Positions 45,640-56,835 of a stretch of DNA of 64,000 nucleotides are shown piece by piece. The notes beneath the pieces are model-generated. The model saw only the letters and a list, made by a program, of their open reading frames with translations, did not search any database and was not told the origin of the DNA. How positions within the stretch are numbered: position 1 is the first letter of the stretch; every line of letters begins with the position of its first letter. This DNA is from Laburnicola sp. R22_1. Its lineage: Eukaryota > Ascomycota > Dothideomycetes > Pleosporales > Didymosphaeriaceae. The DNA lies in assembly GCA_014281115.1 (NCBI GenBank), contig JACONQ010000006.1:496001-560000 (forward strand). Reading direction: 5' to 3'. A program made the translations under genes and the position numbers.

Positions 45640-48011
45640 CTTCTAGGCAGAAGCATAAACTGCCTCTACTTATTAGTTTTTAAGTGGCCCTACTACGTTT
45701 AATTACTACGTTTTTTATTGCGTTACTAGCGCCTATAAAATGTTATAAAATATTATATATATACTAAGCTCTAGGACTAGAGTATATTAAAGTTTTTCTA
45801 ACGCCTCCCCTAGCTTCTAAGACAACTAACCCTATAATAACAATACTCTAACTTGCTTACTCACCTACTACATTACTAAATAATTAACACTACCTTATAA
45901 CCTTTTACTATATTACTAAATAATTAACTACTTAGAACCCTTACTCTACTCTATTGCTATAATATATAATAAATTACGCGCGCGTGCTCTCTACTCCTAA
46001 TACTAAATAGCACTTTAATACTTTGCTAGCTTTACTCTACTAATTGTCTATAGAAGTTTTATAGTATAATTATAGATATTTGTATAGTCGCATTGTTTAT
46101 TTAGTGTTAATTACTCTTTATAACTCCCTTTTTTTAATTTAAGCCTGCGTAGGTTAGGATAGAAAGGCCGCTCTAGTACAGCACCTAAAAATATAGTCTA
46201 CTCCTAGTCTCCGTTAATGTAATAATAGTTTATATATAAACTGCGCACTTACCTTCTATTATTTATAAGCGCTCTAATAGCTGTTAAAGTTACTTAAAGC
46301 GTGCATAGAAAACTAACTCTTACTTCTTTACTATTATTAGTAACACGCTTACTAGCTTACTATCTAATACTATAACTATAAGAATCTAACGCATCTACGT
46401 AATACTCTTCTTTCTTAGTAACTTATTAGTAAATACTTTTATCTTCTCTTTACTACCTTTAATTCTGCCCTTATTTATTTTCTTCCTAATATATAGTAAT
46501 ATAAGGTATTATAAGTATAGTAGAAAGTTTTTATATCTATTACTACGCCGATAGTTACTAATCTATTACTAGCCTAACTAGTACACTAGGACCGTCTTAT
46601 ATAGGGTAAGGTATACCTTTTACTTCCTATTAATAATACTCTAGATAGAGTAGTATTCTAGTATAAATCTAGCAACTTTAAGTAGACAGATTATTAGAGC
46701 GTACTTTTAGGCGGCGTTAATAGCAACATTAGTATTAGGGCCTAGGAAGATAGTAAAAAATAGGATAATAGTACTAGTAGTAGAAGTCCCTTTAAGGTTA
46801 ACTTTAATATAAAAATAAAGTATTAGTATACCTATAGTGTGTATAAGCTCCTACTTAGCATATATCTTATAAGTAGCACAAATCTACTAATATAATAGCT
46901 ATTACTTCTAGTAATATCTTTAGAAATTATAGTAGAAAAGAAAAATAATAGTTGTAATAAGCACCTTCTTATTTTCTCCCCTACTCTAAACTAGTATACT
47001 AATAGAGCCTTACTATATTTTGTATATAGATTTTTTTTTACTTAGAGTACGTGCTAAGCCTACCAAGCTTGCTTATCTTACTTATAACGCGCTAACCCCT
47101 TTTTATTAACACTTTAAAATGCTTTTCTGTGTATATAATAGTAGGAGGGATAACTGCTATTATTATAATATTTTTATTAGAAACCCCTTAGTCGCAAAAA
47201 AAAACCATATACTTGTATATTTTTTACGCCTCTAGCACCTACTTAGTATAATTACTATCTTTAAAGCAAGTAGCTATTAATTAGAGATTTAACTTTAGGT
47301 AGTAATTGCTATAAGCTACGTAGTAGTATATAGCTGCTAACCTAAACTTTTACTATATAAAAATATCTATATTTCTTTACTCCTTATTCTTAATAATTGT
47401 AAGCATCTTGTATCTAAACTAGCATAGGGCAATCTATATTATAAGACTTATCCTACTTATTCTAGACTTCTACTTACTAAGATTTGTATTCTCTTTAATA
47501 TAGTAATCTAATTCTATAGCAGCTATCTATAGGTCCTTAGTATAGACTATGTAGTTTTTATTATTAAGTAGTATTTAGCTATTATATCTAGCCGCGTTAT
47601 TATTATTTATATCTTTTAGGTAGAGGCGTAACACTACACGTCTAGTAGCAATAGCGTCTTTAAGGCAAGGGATAGATATAGTAACTAACCTTAAGGTCTT
47701 AACTAGTAATTAAATATTTATAAGAATAGAAAGGTAGTATAAATAAGTAATTTTTATCTAGTTATGTATTTTATACTGCGTAGGTAGCAGTTGCGTGTTA
47801 TATTATTATTAACTTTAGTATCTAGTATATCTTATAATTAACTACCTTATTATTAGTATAAGGGACTAATTTGTATGTGCTAACAAATAGTCTCTACCTA
47901 GCCTAACTTATCCTACTGCTTTACCTTTTTTAATGCGTTTTTAGTATACCTATAGCTTTCCCTTGTAGTGTTGTACTATACACTAAAAGGTCTGCAATGT
48001 TTCTCTGTCTA
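45640..48011. mobile_element. 2.4-kb insertion in Copia 3' region, 13-bp duplication
   Basis: The Copia sequence runs to ATAGATAATATTT at 45627-45639 and resumes from ATAGATAATATTT at 48012-48024. The second, inverted Copia fragment (49745-51478) has this region uninterrupted, which proves an insertion. The insert has no inverted ends, LTRs or A tail that I can see and contains an F1 element at 46086-47206. Identity unknown. Confidence 0.8.
46086..47206 (+). mobile_element. F1 element, full-length type (1121 bp)
   Basis: Starts AGTCGCATTGTTTATTTAGT like 43713 and ends CCCCTTAGTCGC plus A tail. Flanks AGATATTTGTAT (46074-46085) and ATATACTTGTAT (47207-47218) match at 10 of 12 positions. The two long copies align throughout, sharing for example AAGCCTGCGTAGGTTAGGAT and AGAAAGGCCGCTCTAGTA. 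Sits inside the 45640-48011 insertion. Confidence 0.88.
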
Positions 48012-48871
48012 ATAGATAATATTTAGAAGTGTCTATTTTATTATCTAGCCCTATCCTATGTAATAATTGCACCTAGTATTATAGCTCTACTATATACAAA
48101 AACTATATAATTCTACTTAAAAAGTTTACTACTATACAATACTTAGTAAAGAGCCCAAGGCTAGAGTTACTACTATAGTAGTAAGTGTATATAGTATCTC
48201 TAAAGATACTATATAACTAAATAAAAAGCGTATAAAAGTAGCTCTTATACTAAATAAGCTTAGCAACCTATAAATATAAGTTTATACTAGCTATAAGAAT
48301 AATAATAATATTATATAAAGGTAGATATATAATATATAACTTCTTAGCCTATTTTTATAGTTAGTATTTATATAAAAGTAAAGAATAAAGAAACTTATAT
48401 TAATAGAGATATTCTAAATAAATATATAGTTTGCCTAGGAACTAGTTAAAAGGGTAATATATATTTTTCTACCTAAAAAGCTACTATAGTAGTATTAAAG
48501 CTAGAAAGGTCTAGCTAGTTAAGACCTACTAGTATAAGTGCTATTATCTATACTAAGTTAGTATTATATAAAGACAAGATATTATATAGTAAGAGATATA
48601 GTTTAGCACTATATAAAATAGAAAATTAGCTTAATAAAAAGAGAAAAGAGCTAAGGAAAAAGGATATATATAAAAAGATATTTAAAGTAAAGAATAAGAA
48701 AAAGAAAAATAAAGGGAGGAAAGCCCGCCTTATATACCTTTCCCTTCTATTTAGAGCCTTAATTCCTACTCCTTATTAGTATTTATCTTTCTCTTATCTA
48801 ATATTGCATAATTATCTAATATTACTATCTAAATAGATAAGATAGATAGATTTATCTATTATATAAGAAAT

Positions 48872-49098
48872 CGAACCGTGGTACGGCGATGTGGCCTTAC
48901 TCATAGTTTTGCATGTGGATTTTTTTTAGTCGGAGTAGGCGCGCCAAGCCCGCCAAGCCCGCTTAGCTCGCTTATAACGCGCTAACCCCTTTTTATTAAT
49001 ATTTTAAAACGCTTTTCTATATATATAACAGCAGGAGGAATATCTGCTATTATTGTAATATTTTTATTAGAAATCTCTTAGTTGTAATAAAAAACAAA
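48872..49098 (+). mobile_element. F1 element, 5'-truncated 227-bp copy
   Basis: Flanks CTATTATATAAGAAAT (48856-48871) and CTACTATATAAAAAAT (49099-49114), 16 bp with two RIP-type differences. It begins CGAACCGTGGTACGGCGATG, corresponding to a point about 235 bp from the end of the long F1 copies. It is less mutated than they are and keeps GGCGCGCCAAGCCCGCCAAG. The inverted Copia copy lacks it. Confidence 0.9.
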
Positions 49099-49434
49099 CT
49101 ACTATATAAAAAATAAACTAAGCAAAAGGGCTCTATATAGATAATATATTATTACTATAATTACATTATTAACTATATAATTTAACCTTTAACTACTATT
49201 AGCTAGATAGCTACTCTACTATTAATAAGCCTAATTACGCCTCTAATAAATAGTAGTAAAGTATAATAAATAGTTACTTAATAGAATCTTTTTACTAACT
49301 AGAGTAGACTAGCAAGATTAAGGGATATATAGATAGGGAATAATATATAAATAGAGTAAATACTAATAAGTAGATAGTTTATATAGAGGAAGGGAGAACT
49401 ACTAATAGTAATCTTAAAAATAAAAAGTTGCTAG

Positions 49435-49700
49435 TGTCTATATACTATATAGGCAAGGGCACCTAAAAGTGTTAAGGTTTTAATATTATTATATAATATC
49501 TATACATCGCAGCTTATACGCTATAGAATCTTCTCCTTTCTATTTATACTCCTTCTAGATATAAGTAATTATTACTAAAGTTAGTTTTATTATACTATTT
49601 TCTTTCCTTATATAAGTACCCTATACACTCTCTATACTTGCTAGTATAGATTATTAGATATTAATATCTATATAGCTAGCTGTAGAGTCTCTATTTAACA
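49435..49700 (+). repeat. Copia 3' LTR
   Basis: See 36798-37086. Followed by the TSD AAGCC and the second half of the F2 target. Confidence 0.9.
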
Positions 49701-49744
49701 AAGCCTTTATTATTCTACTTCTAGATAGTTAATTTAACACTATA

Positions 49745-51478
49745 TATTAAATAGATACTCTATAGCTAGCTATATAGATATTAATATCTAATACTCTATA
49801 CTAGTACGTATAGAGGGTGTATAGGATAATTATATAAGGAAAGAAAATAATATAATAGAACTAACTTTAGTGTTGAATTACTTATATTTAAAAGGAGTGT
49901 AGATAGAAAGAAAAGAATCCTATAGCGTATAGGCTATAGCGTATAGGTATTATATAGTAATACTAAAATATTAATACTTTTACGTACTCTTACCTATATA
50001 GTGGATAGACACTAGTAACTTTTTATTTTTAAGGTTACTATTAGTAGTTTTTCTTTTTTATATATAAACTATCTACTTGCTAGTATTTACTCTATTTATA
50101 TATTATTCCCCTATTTGTATATCTCTTAATCTTGCTAGTCTACTCTAGTTAGTAAAAAGATTCTATTAAGTAACTATTTATTATACTTTACTACTATTAA
50201 TTAGAGGCGTAATTAAGCTTATTAATAGTAAAGTAGCTATTTAGCTAATAGTAGTTAAGGGTAATATTATATAGTTAATAATATAATTATAGTAATAATA
50301 TATTATTTATATAAACCCCTTTTACTTAGTTAATTTCTTATAAAATAGATAGATCTATTTATCTTATTTATTTAGGTAGCAACATTAGGTAATTATATAA
50401 TATTAGATAAGGAGAAAATAAACGCTAATAAGGAGTAGAAATTAAAGCTTTAGATAGAAGCGAAAGGTATATAAGGCAGGCTTTCCTTTCTTTATATTTT
50501 TCTTTTTTATTCTTTACTTTAAATATCTCTTTATATATATTCCTTCTCCCTAGCTCTTTTTTTGTTAAGCTAATCCCCTATTTTGTATAGTACTAAACTA
50601 AATTTTTATTATATAATACTAGCTTTTTTTGTAAGCACCCTTTTACGCTCTTTTTAATTACTAAGCAGGGGGCTTTGCTTTTTTTGTTATGTTATTTGAG
50701 ATAAAAGCCTTTGTCGTTCTACCCCTAGGTAGATAATTTAACAATATATATAATACTAACTTAGTATAAATAATAGTGCTTATACTAGTAGGTTTTAATT
50801 AACTAGGCCTTTTAAGCTTTAATACTAATTTAGTAGCTCTTTTAGATAAAAGAGTATATATTATACTTGTCACTAGTTTTTAGACAAACTATATATTTAT
50901 TTAGAGTATTTCTATTAGTATAAGTTCTTTTAGCTTCTACTTTTATATAAATACTAACTATAGAAAATAGGCTAAAAGTTGCGTATTGCATATCTATCTT
51001 TATATAATATTAATATTATTTTTATAGCTAGTATAGACTTATATTTATAGGTTACTAAGCTTATTTAGTGTAAAAACTACTTTTACACACTTTTTCTTTA
51101 GTTATATAATATCTTTAGGAGCACTATATGCGCTTACTACTATAATAGTAATTCTAGCCCTAGGCCTTTTACTAAGTGTTGTATAGTAGTAAACTTTTAG
51201 ATAGAATTATATACTTTTTATGTATAGTAGAGCTATAGTGCTAGGTGGAATTATTATATAGAAGAGGGCTAGATAGTAGTGTAGATACTTTTAGATATTG
51301 TTTATAAGTACTATAATAAAAACTTCTCTCTAAATAAATATATACTATATCCTTTCTCTTTCTATATAAATAATTAAATAGAGAAAAGTGTATTTTAAAG
51401 TAATATATGCATATATAAAGATTTAAATAAATCTATTATATAAAAGAATAGATAAATAATATTATGAAACCTAGATAT
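49745..51478 (-). mobile_element. second Copia fragment, tail-to-tail with the first
   Basis: Reverse complement of the first Copia 3' region: 3' LTR at 49745-50011, then sequence matching 49433 back to about 45460, without the 45640-48011 and 48872-49098 insertions. Together the two form an inverted repeat with ~1.6-kb arms and a spacer of about 44 bp (an F2 remnant). It is cut at about 51478, where composition changes. It hosts an F2 insertion at 50623-50746. Confidence 0.88.
50623..50746 (-). mobile_element. F2 short element between 13-bp target duplications
   Basis: Flanks TATATAATACTAG (50610-50622) and TATATAATACTAA (50747-50759). T run on the left, then CTCTTTTTAATTACTAAGCA, a GC-bearing core GGGGGCTTTGC and CCCCTAGGTAGATAATTTAA. 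The first Copia copy lacks it at the matching position. Confidence 0.92.
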
Positions 51479-53739
51479 GTACTAAGGTTGGCGGGGTTAG
51501 ATGACCCCTAGTATATAACATCGTCTGCAGGGAATCTTTACTCAGCAGCGATTTGTCTTATCTACTACTATTACCTAATATACTTAGTTACCTCTTATTA
51601 TGCCCTATATTACTTTATTACCTATTGTTTAATATTTAAATTGCTCCCTATATAATGGAGTAATCTAAAGTAAAATAGATCCTAAGTTAGCGTTTACTTA
51701 CGTAGCTTCTAGTAAAGGCCCTACTATAGGCCCTTTAATATAGCTACCTTATAAATTTATTAAGGGAGAAGTCTTTATAAAAGACTCTAAATAGTTTACA
51801 CAAAAATAGTTAAGAAGCTGCCTATTATTGCTAGTTACTAACATATTAGAGCGAATAGCGCCTACTAGTACTAGTTAATTATAACTAGAGTCTAGCACCC
51901 TATAATAGCCTACTTCTATATCTACTTTAGTAAATGGGTTTACATTTATTAAGAAAGTATAGAAATAGCTAAGGACAAAGTATAAAAAGAAAAAACTAAG
52001 TTATATCTAGGCTATTAAGATAGCATATAACTAGGGAGACTATTCTGCGCTTAAGACGACTCTAAAATCTATTACTACTTATATAATGCCTTAAGTATTG
52101 CTAGCCTTCTACCTACCTAGCGTAAAGTTACTATATAAGTATACTAGAAAGAATAGATAGAACTTTAATTTTTAGAAGTAGGATTATAAACGCGTTTTTA
52201 GGCAATTATCTACTTATTTCTATAATAAATCTACTAAGATAGAGTTTATAGTTACCTACGCTTTAAAGGTAATATATACTATCTAGGTAATAGAACTATA
52301 GTCCTATTATAGTTAAATTTTATCCTAGTAAGAAACTTAGGCTAAATTATAAGAAAAGATACTTAATACTTTAGGCATACTAGTGAAATACTATTAATAG
52401 GCCTATAACTTGCTTAAAGAATATAGGCAGAAACTAAATTAGTTTTTAATAGAGTTGTTAGACTATATCTATAACTATTAGAATAAACTTAAAATAACTT
52501 TATAGAGAGTCTTAATAGTAAGATAACCTTAAAGTTATAATTATTATTTATTAAACGCTAGAATATAGTAGCTTTTATTAAAGAGCACGTAATAAATATC
52601 TATTATAGTAACTAATATGCTAAATTAGTAAGGGATACCACATAGACTATATTAAAGTTAAAATAGCCTAAATAAAAATAATTTAACTTTAAGGGGGATA
52701 AAAAAACTCTAAAAAAGGCTAAGACCTTTAATTAAAAGCAAGGGACGCTAAAGCGTTACACTAAGGTATAAGACAGTGCTAAAGGTCGCTTAATAATAAT
52801 TACTTACTACTATTATAGTAAAAAAAGGGCACCTCTACCTAGATTATCCTAATCTAGACAAGCTATTAGCTCCTAGGTCTAAGAAAGCTTAAGATGTAAA
52901 GAAGAAGCTAAAGGAGCTAGCAAAAGCTAAGGGGCAGAAGGAATCTTAGTTAATCTTGCTACCTATTTTAAATTAATTATTAGCTATATTAATAAGGTCC
53001 TAAAAGATAAAGATATTAGTTATTTATTTAATTAGGTCTATAAGCTACCTAGAAGTATAGTAACTCTAAAGGTTAAAACTAGTAATTAAGATACTATTAA
53101 GACTCTAGTTAACTCTAGCTTTACCTTAAATCTCCTTAATACTAAGTTAGCAAAGAAGGTAAATATTAAAGTAGCTCTACTAATATAATTACTAGTAAAG
53201 ATTGTAAATAGCTCCCTAGTAAAGGTTTATAGTACTACTACCTTAGAGCTAGAGCTAACTAACTCTTATAGTTAGAAATATACTTAGAATGTTCCTTTTA
53301 TTACTACTAATCTTTATAAATATAAGATCTTCCTAGGTTTTCTCTAGCTTAACTAGAAGAGCCTAAAGCTAAATATTACCACACGTAGAGTACTTTTATA
53401 AGGCAATTTTAATAGTTATTCTATAAGCTCTAAGAGAATAGCTATTAAGGATATAAAGAAGTTTAATTACACTATGTGTAAACTAATAATAGTAGTTTTT
53501 GCCTATTTAATTAGTAGTGTAATATATAAACTTAAGTAGCCCTAACAGGCGCAAAAAGTTACTTATCCTACATAAGTACTCTAAGTTTACTAATATTGCC
53601 TTAGATAAGAATTATAAGATAGTGCTAAAGCATAGTCTAAGTAACTTATATATAGACTTTAAGCCTAGTCCTTAACTACTATATTTTTTTATATAACCTC
53701 TCTATATCTAAGCTTAATACTTTAAGAAAGTATATAGAT

Positions 53740-54420
53740 AAAAATCTAAATGAAGAGTAGATTTGCCACTTCAAGTTGCCTACTAAGGCGTCTATCCTCT
53801 TTGCAAAGAAGAAGAATAGCAGCTTATAGCTTTGTATTAATTATTATAGGCTAAATAAGATTATAATTAAGAATTATAGTGCTCTTCTACTAATTACTAA
53901 GTCTTTAAGCTATTTAGCTTAGGCTAGAATCTTTTTAAAGTTTAGCCTATAGAAAGTATGTTATTATATCTATATAGTAGTAGGTAATAAGTAAAAGACT
54001 ATATTCTATACTAGGTATAGATACTTTAAGTATATAGTTATACCTTTTAGTCTAATAAATATACTAGTATAGTTTTAGACACTAATTACGTAAACACTAG
54101 TTAGATTAATTAATATAATCTATATTATATACTTAGATAATATCTTAGTCTTGTCTAATATAGAGAAAGAATATAAGAGTTATATTTAGGAGGTTTTAAA
54201 ACACTTACGTAAGGCAAAGCTATTTATTAACTTTAAAAGTATAAGTAGTACACTAGGTCTACTAAATACTTAGAGTTTATTATTTCTTCTAAAGGCGTTG
54301 GTGTAGACCCTAAAAGGGTTAAGACAATTTAATAATAGTCTATATCTAAAATAGTTAGGAATATCTATGTGTTTATTAGATTTATAAACTATTATTATTA
54401 GTTTATTACTAACTTTTTAA
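53740..54420 (+). pseudogene. Gypsy reverse transcriptase relic
   Basis: Ignoring stops: PTKASILFAKKKNSSL, LCINYYRLNKIIIKNY, YTRYRYFKYIVIPFSLINI, then YLDNILVLS, the catalytic YLDDIL block with one Asp reading Asn, then KHLRKAKLFINF. Confidence 0.88.
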
Positions 54421-54539
54421 GGATTACACTCTCTTTAACCTATTTAACCTAGAAGGCGCCTAGTAGCGCTAGATTAGGCTACACTATAAGGTGTAAAGAA
54501 AGTATTAAAATTAATATTAGCCTAGAAGGCTACGCCACT

Positions 54540-55150
54540 TTTTAGTGATTGTGTAATATCTTTTTATAAGTATCTATTCTTATATACTTTAAAAGTAAGG
54601 GATAAACTTATACTAAGACTAATACCTCTAGAGGGATAGTTGGCGCTATTTTAAGCTTGTTAAGTCCTAAGGAGGATAGAGCTAAGTACTAGCGGCCTAT
54701 TAACTTCTTTTTAAAGAAGTTAGATAGTGTATAGTATAACTATAATATAACCCTTTTTGTTAACACCTTAAAACGCTTTTATATGTCTATAACGCAGGAG
54801 GAATAACTGCTATTATTGTAATATTTTTATTAGAAACCTCTTAGTCGCAAAAAAATCATAACTACAATATATATAATAAGAAACTTTTTATAATTATATA
54901 AAGTATTATACACTAGCGGGGATATTTAGATTCTTAATATTTTAAGATTCTTACTAACTACTATAACCTTAAGTAGTTTATAGAGACTAAGATATTATAT
55001 TAATATTATATATAGTTCTATTCTACTTTCTCTAAGTTTAATTTTATAATAATACACTGCACTAGGGTTATAAACTCTATAGACGCCCTCTCCTAGTAGC
55101 CTAATTATATGCTAGAGGCTTCTAAGACTAATTATAAGTATAATAAGACT
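54540..55150 (+). pseudogene. Gypsy RNase H relic, split by F1
   Basis: SGLLTSF before and NYNIYNKKLFIII after the F1 insertion correspond to the PIAFxSKKL..NYxIxDKELLAI block, followed by FIETKIL and FNFIIIHCTRVINSIDALS (usually the PGKxNxxADALSR end). Confidence 0.78.
54750..54857 (+). mobile_element. F1 short element between 14-bp target duplications
   Basis: Flanks ATAACTATAATATA (54736-54749) and ATAACTACAATATA (54858-54871). 108 bp, from ACCCTTTTTGTTAACACC to TTAGTCGC plus seven A and TC. It interrupts the Gypsy RNase H. Confidence 0.92.
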
Positions 55151-55212
55151 TTTATAAATTCTTTAAGAAAGATACTCTCTAAATAGGAAATAAATAGAAA
55201 TATAATTTATGT

Positions 55213-55339
55213 GTGGCGTTAAATTAACTACCTATGGGTAGCACGACAAAGGCTTTCATCTCAAATAACATGACAAAAAAAGCAGAGCCTCCTGCTTAGT
55301 AATCAAAAAGAGTGTAAAAAAGGTAATGACAAAAAAAAG
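55213..55339 (+). mobile_element. F2 short element between 11-bp target duplications
   Basis: Flanks ATAATTTATGT (55202-55212) and ATAATTTATAT (55340-55350). Begins GTGGCGTTAAATTAACTACC, ends AGAGTGTAAAAAAGG..GAC plus A run. The Gypsy integrase begins after it. Confidence 0.9.
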
Positions 55340-55649
55340 ATAATTTATATAGTATTAATAAGGATATATAGTAATTATAAGCGTAATACAAAGCTTAAGA
55401 AAGAAATTTAAGCTTTTTACTAGTATAATAGTGGCAACTTAGCGCATAAGGCACTAGAGTAGCCGCTAAAGCTAATTAAGGATAAGTTTAAAGACTTTAC
55501 TATAGAGTCTAATAGTCTGCCACTAAGTAGTCTTAGTACTACTAGTTCGCGCCTTTTTAAGCCTATTAAGCTTCGGACACTAGAATAGAAGACTAAGGTA
55601 ATATTATTATATTATAATAGTTCTCTAGTAGAGTATTTTAGTATTGCGT

Positions 55650-56000
55650 AAACTCTTAAGCGCGTTAAGCGCAAGTATATATAGTAGGAAATATTAACTA
55701 ATATTACTTAGTATATATATAACTATAAGCGTTATTAACGCTCTAGATTAAAGTGCTATAAGCTATATAGGCTCCTATAACTCTTACCTATCCCTAATAG
55801 TCCCTAGCAATATATAACTATAGACTTTATTACTAACCTACTACTAAGTAAGTTTACTAGTATTGTTTACAATACTATTTTAGTTATTATAGACTAATTT
55901 TAATAATAGCTTATTATATACCTACCTAGATAGATTAGAATAGTGTTAATCTTGCTAAGACTTAAATCTATAAGGTAATTCGCCTTTATAGTTCTCTAGA
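55650..56000 (+). pseudogene. Gypsy integrase relic
   Basis: Reads (stops ignored) LLQLLPIPNSPQQYITIDFI, then TNLLLSK and ILVIIDQFQ, which matches the integrase start LLxPLPIPxxPWxxISMDFI..LPxSxG..ILVVVDRxTK. Confidence 0.83.
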
Positions 56001-56417
56001 ATTAGTAATATATAATAGAGGTCTAATAATACGCTTTGTAATAGTTCGTGCCTGCCTCCCTACTAGTTATTTACTATTACCTTTTATTTTACACCCTAAT
56101 AGCGCCTTTTACCTTATAGAAGGCGTCTTTTCTAGTTAGTATTAGCGCGTAGTTAGTGTAGGCATATACCTTACGCCACCTACTATATAAGTAATGGCCC
56201 TTTAAGTCTCTTTTTTATTCTCTATTTTAGTATAGTCTTAATTTAGTTATCTCTTTTAACTATACTAGCTATTTTTAAGAGATTTGCCTTATAAGGTTGT
56301 GTACCACTCTTATATTATACTAAGATTAATATTTTCTTTAGCTATAGACAGCAATATAATATCTACTTCTTTTTTAAAACGCTACTTATAGGTAGTTAAA
56401 TTAGTAGAAGTTTTACT

Positions 56418-56835
56418 TTATTAGTTACTAAAAAGAATCGCTAGCACTAAGGGGTTTATCTTTTACTACCCTAAGATTTATTAAAAAAGGCTACTTTTAA
56501 GTTTCTCCTCTGCTTATTACATAAGGGTAGGAACTGTATTAGTTACTAGAAAGAATTCCTAGCGCTAAAAAGTTTGTGTTTTAGTACCCTAAGATTTATT
56601 AAAAAAGGCTGCTTCTAAGTCTCTCCTCTACTTAATATATAAGGATAGAAACTTTATTAGTTACTAGTTATATTAGGCAGTTAGTATACTATGCTAAGGT
56701 CTATTAAGAGAGAATACTTCTATACTTCTCTGCCTACTATAAGTTAGTAAGAGTGTATTAATTTATTAGTTACTAGTTATGCTAGGCAATTATTACACTA
56801 CACTAAGGTCTATTAAAAAAGGCTGCCCTAAATGT
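56418..56835. repeat. tandem repeat, four units of 110-119 bp
   Basis: Units start with TTATTAGTTACTA or TATTAGTTACTA at 56418, 56537, 56653 and 56763. Shared AAGrTyTATTAAAAAAGGCTrC segments. The last two units are a variant class. Confidence 0.85.

Larger units (their letters stand above)
51479..56100 (+). mobile_element. Ty3/Gypsy retrotransposon, RIP-degraded
   Basis: Protein relics follow Gypsy order on the + strand: a possible gag/protease region (52.7-53.45 kb, with KIFLGFLQLNQKSLKLNI resembling the ILGxPWL region), reverse transcriptase, RNase H and integrase. It is interrupted by F1 at 54750-54857 and F2 at 55213-55339. Both ends are approximate; I could not pair LTRs. The start is set by the junction with the Copia fragment, where a less mutated patch begins. 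Confidence 0.75.
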
